Positions 63,441 to 64,000 of a stretch of 64,000 nucleotides of DNA are shown piece by piece. Source of the stretch: Aureimonas pseudogalii (GTDB lineage: Bacteria > Pseudomonadota > Alphaproteobacteria > Rhizobiales > Rhizobiaceae); the NCBI RefSeq assembly GCF_014196835.1, contig NZ_JACIEK010000001.1:1-64000 (forward strand). The letters are read 5' to 3'. The notes under the pieces are model-generated. The model was not told the origin of the DNA. It ran no database searches and saw only the letters and a program-made list of their open reading frames with translations. Within the stretch, counting starts at the first letter, position 1. The number at the start of each line of letters is the position of its first letter. Both the position numbers and the translations under genes were made by a program.

Positions 63441-64000
63441 TCAGACCTTGAGGTCGCGGCCGATGGCGAGAAACTTCTCGCGGCGCTGGGCCTTGAGCGT
63501 GCGCCCGTCGAGCCCGCCGAGTTCGGCGAGCGCCGCCTCGACCCGGTCGCCGGCCATGTCGATCGCGGCAGTCTTGTCGCGGTGTGCGCCGCCGAGCGGC
63601 TCGCCGACGATCTCGTCGATGATGCCGAAGCCCTTGAGATCCTGCGCGGTGATCTTCATCGCCTGCGCCACGTCCTTGGCGCGCCCCGCGTCCCGCCACA
63701 GGATGGAGGCGCCCGCCTCCGGCGAGATCACGCTGTAGATCGCATGCTCCAGCATCAAGACGCGGTTGGCGGCGGCGATGGCGATGGCGCCGCCCGAACC
63801 GCCCTCGCCGATCACGAGCGCCACGAGCGGCACTTCGAGGCCGAGGCAGGTCTCGGTGGAGCGGGCGATGGCCTCGGCCTGTCCGCGCTCCTCGGCGCCG
63901 ATGCCGGGATAGGCGCCGGCGGTATCGACCAGCGTCACCACCGGCAGGCCGAAGCGCTCGGCCAGTTCCATGATGCGCACGGCTTTGCGGTAGCCCTCCG
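63441..64000 (-). CDS. accA: acetyl-CoA carboxylase carboxyltransferase subunit alpha (5' end beyond window)
   Basis: The C-terminal part (about 186 residues) of AccA. The coding frame is open to the window end: the six codons before Met 63980 read GYRKAVR-like, which is AccA sequence, so the true start is outside. Conserved segments include [40 protein letters not shown], and [20 protein letters not shown]. With AccD it transfers the carboxyl group from biotin to acetyl-CoA, the first step of fatty-acid synthesis. A hairpin follows at 63404-63432. Confidence 0.95.
   Translation of the reverse strand, partial: EGYRKAVRIMELAERFGLPVVTLVDTAGAYPGIGAEERGQAEAIARSTETCLGLEVPLVALVIGEGGSGGAIAIAAANRVLMLEHAIYSVISPEAGASILWRDAGRAKDVAQAMKITAQDLKGFGIIDEIVGEPLGGAHRDKTAAIDMAGDRVEAALAELGGLDGRTLKAQRREKFLAIGRDLKV

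Overview
The window is GC-rich, densely packed DNA that reads as the chromosome of an alphaproteobacterium of the order Hyphomicrobiales (Rhizobiales). The main indicators are a complete PhyR/NepR/EcfG general stress response locus with an HWE-type histidine kinase, Irr-type iron control elements, and gene neighbourhoods typical of that order: lysC-ptsP-prfA-prmC-DUF4167 with divergent ubiG, and ComF-GrxC-nitrilase-DUF1178 near argJ-PPIase-secA. The gene set would fit an Aurantimonadaceae-like bacterium, but the genus cannot be fixed from this sequence. I saw no rRNA, tRNA, CRISPR array, insertion sequence or phage.

Layout. 0-9.3 kb: a stress and envelope island. It has two small lipoproteins, an HWE kinase, phyR divergent from nepR-ecfG, then small membrane or envelope proteins (DUF883-like, holin-like, single-pass proteins, a lipid kinase, DUF1328) and a three-repeat PRC-barrel exported protein. 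9.4-13.8 kb: an RND efflux pair. 13.9-17.5 kb: a DUF1127-like gene divergent from a LysR regulator, with a 10-bp inverted repeat over both start codons, then an ABC-F ATPase and a DUF3597 protein. 17.7-22.1 kb: a D,D-carboxypeptidase, a DEAD-box helicase, a PHA-system protein and a PilZ protein. 22.2-27 kb: the C4-dicarboxylate system, dctA facing away from dctBD, with a sigma-54 promoter and a likely DctD site. 27.4-28.1 kb: two paralogous small genes in tandem. 28.1-33.4 kb: an iron-linked imelysin / di-haem oxidoreductase / imelysin / DUF1513 operon behind an Irr-type box. 33.6-40 kb: mixed metabolism and chemotaxis, including the broken remnant of an NAGGN osmoprotectant locus. 40.1-48.7 kb: the lysC-ptsP-prfA-prmC-DUF4167 block and ubiG. 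49.3-50.5 kb: dps between two Irr-type boxes, then a yefM-yoeB toxin-antitoxin pair. 50.5-64 kb: housekeeping genes (DUF1289 pair, DUF1178, nitrilase, grxC, comF, methyltransferase, mutT, GNAT, argJ, PPIase, secA, L,D-transpeptidase, start-truncated accA).

How it works together. Three regulatory circuits can be read from the DNA. In the general stress response, a kinase would phosphorylate PhyR, which sequesters NepR and frees EcfG; an exact EcfG-type promoter motif lies in front of the kinase gene, suggesting feedback. DctB/DctD would activate sigma-54-dependent dctA. An Irr-like regulator would link the imelysin/di-haem operon and dps to iron status. The most unusual piece is the NAGGN remnant, where the first codons of the amidotransferase gene run out of frame into the C-terminal half of the M42 peptidase gene, consistent with one internal deletion.
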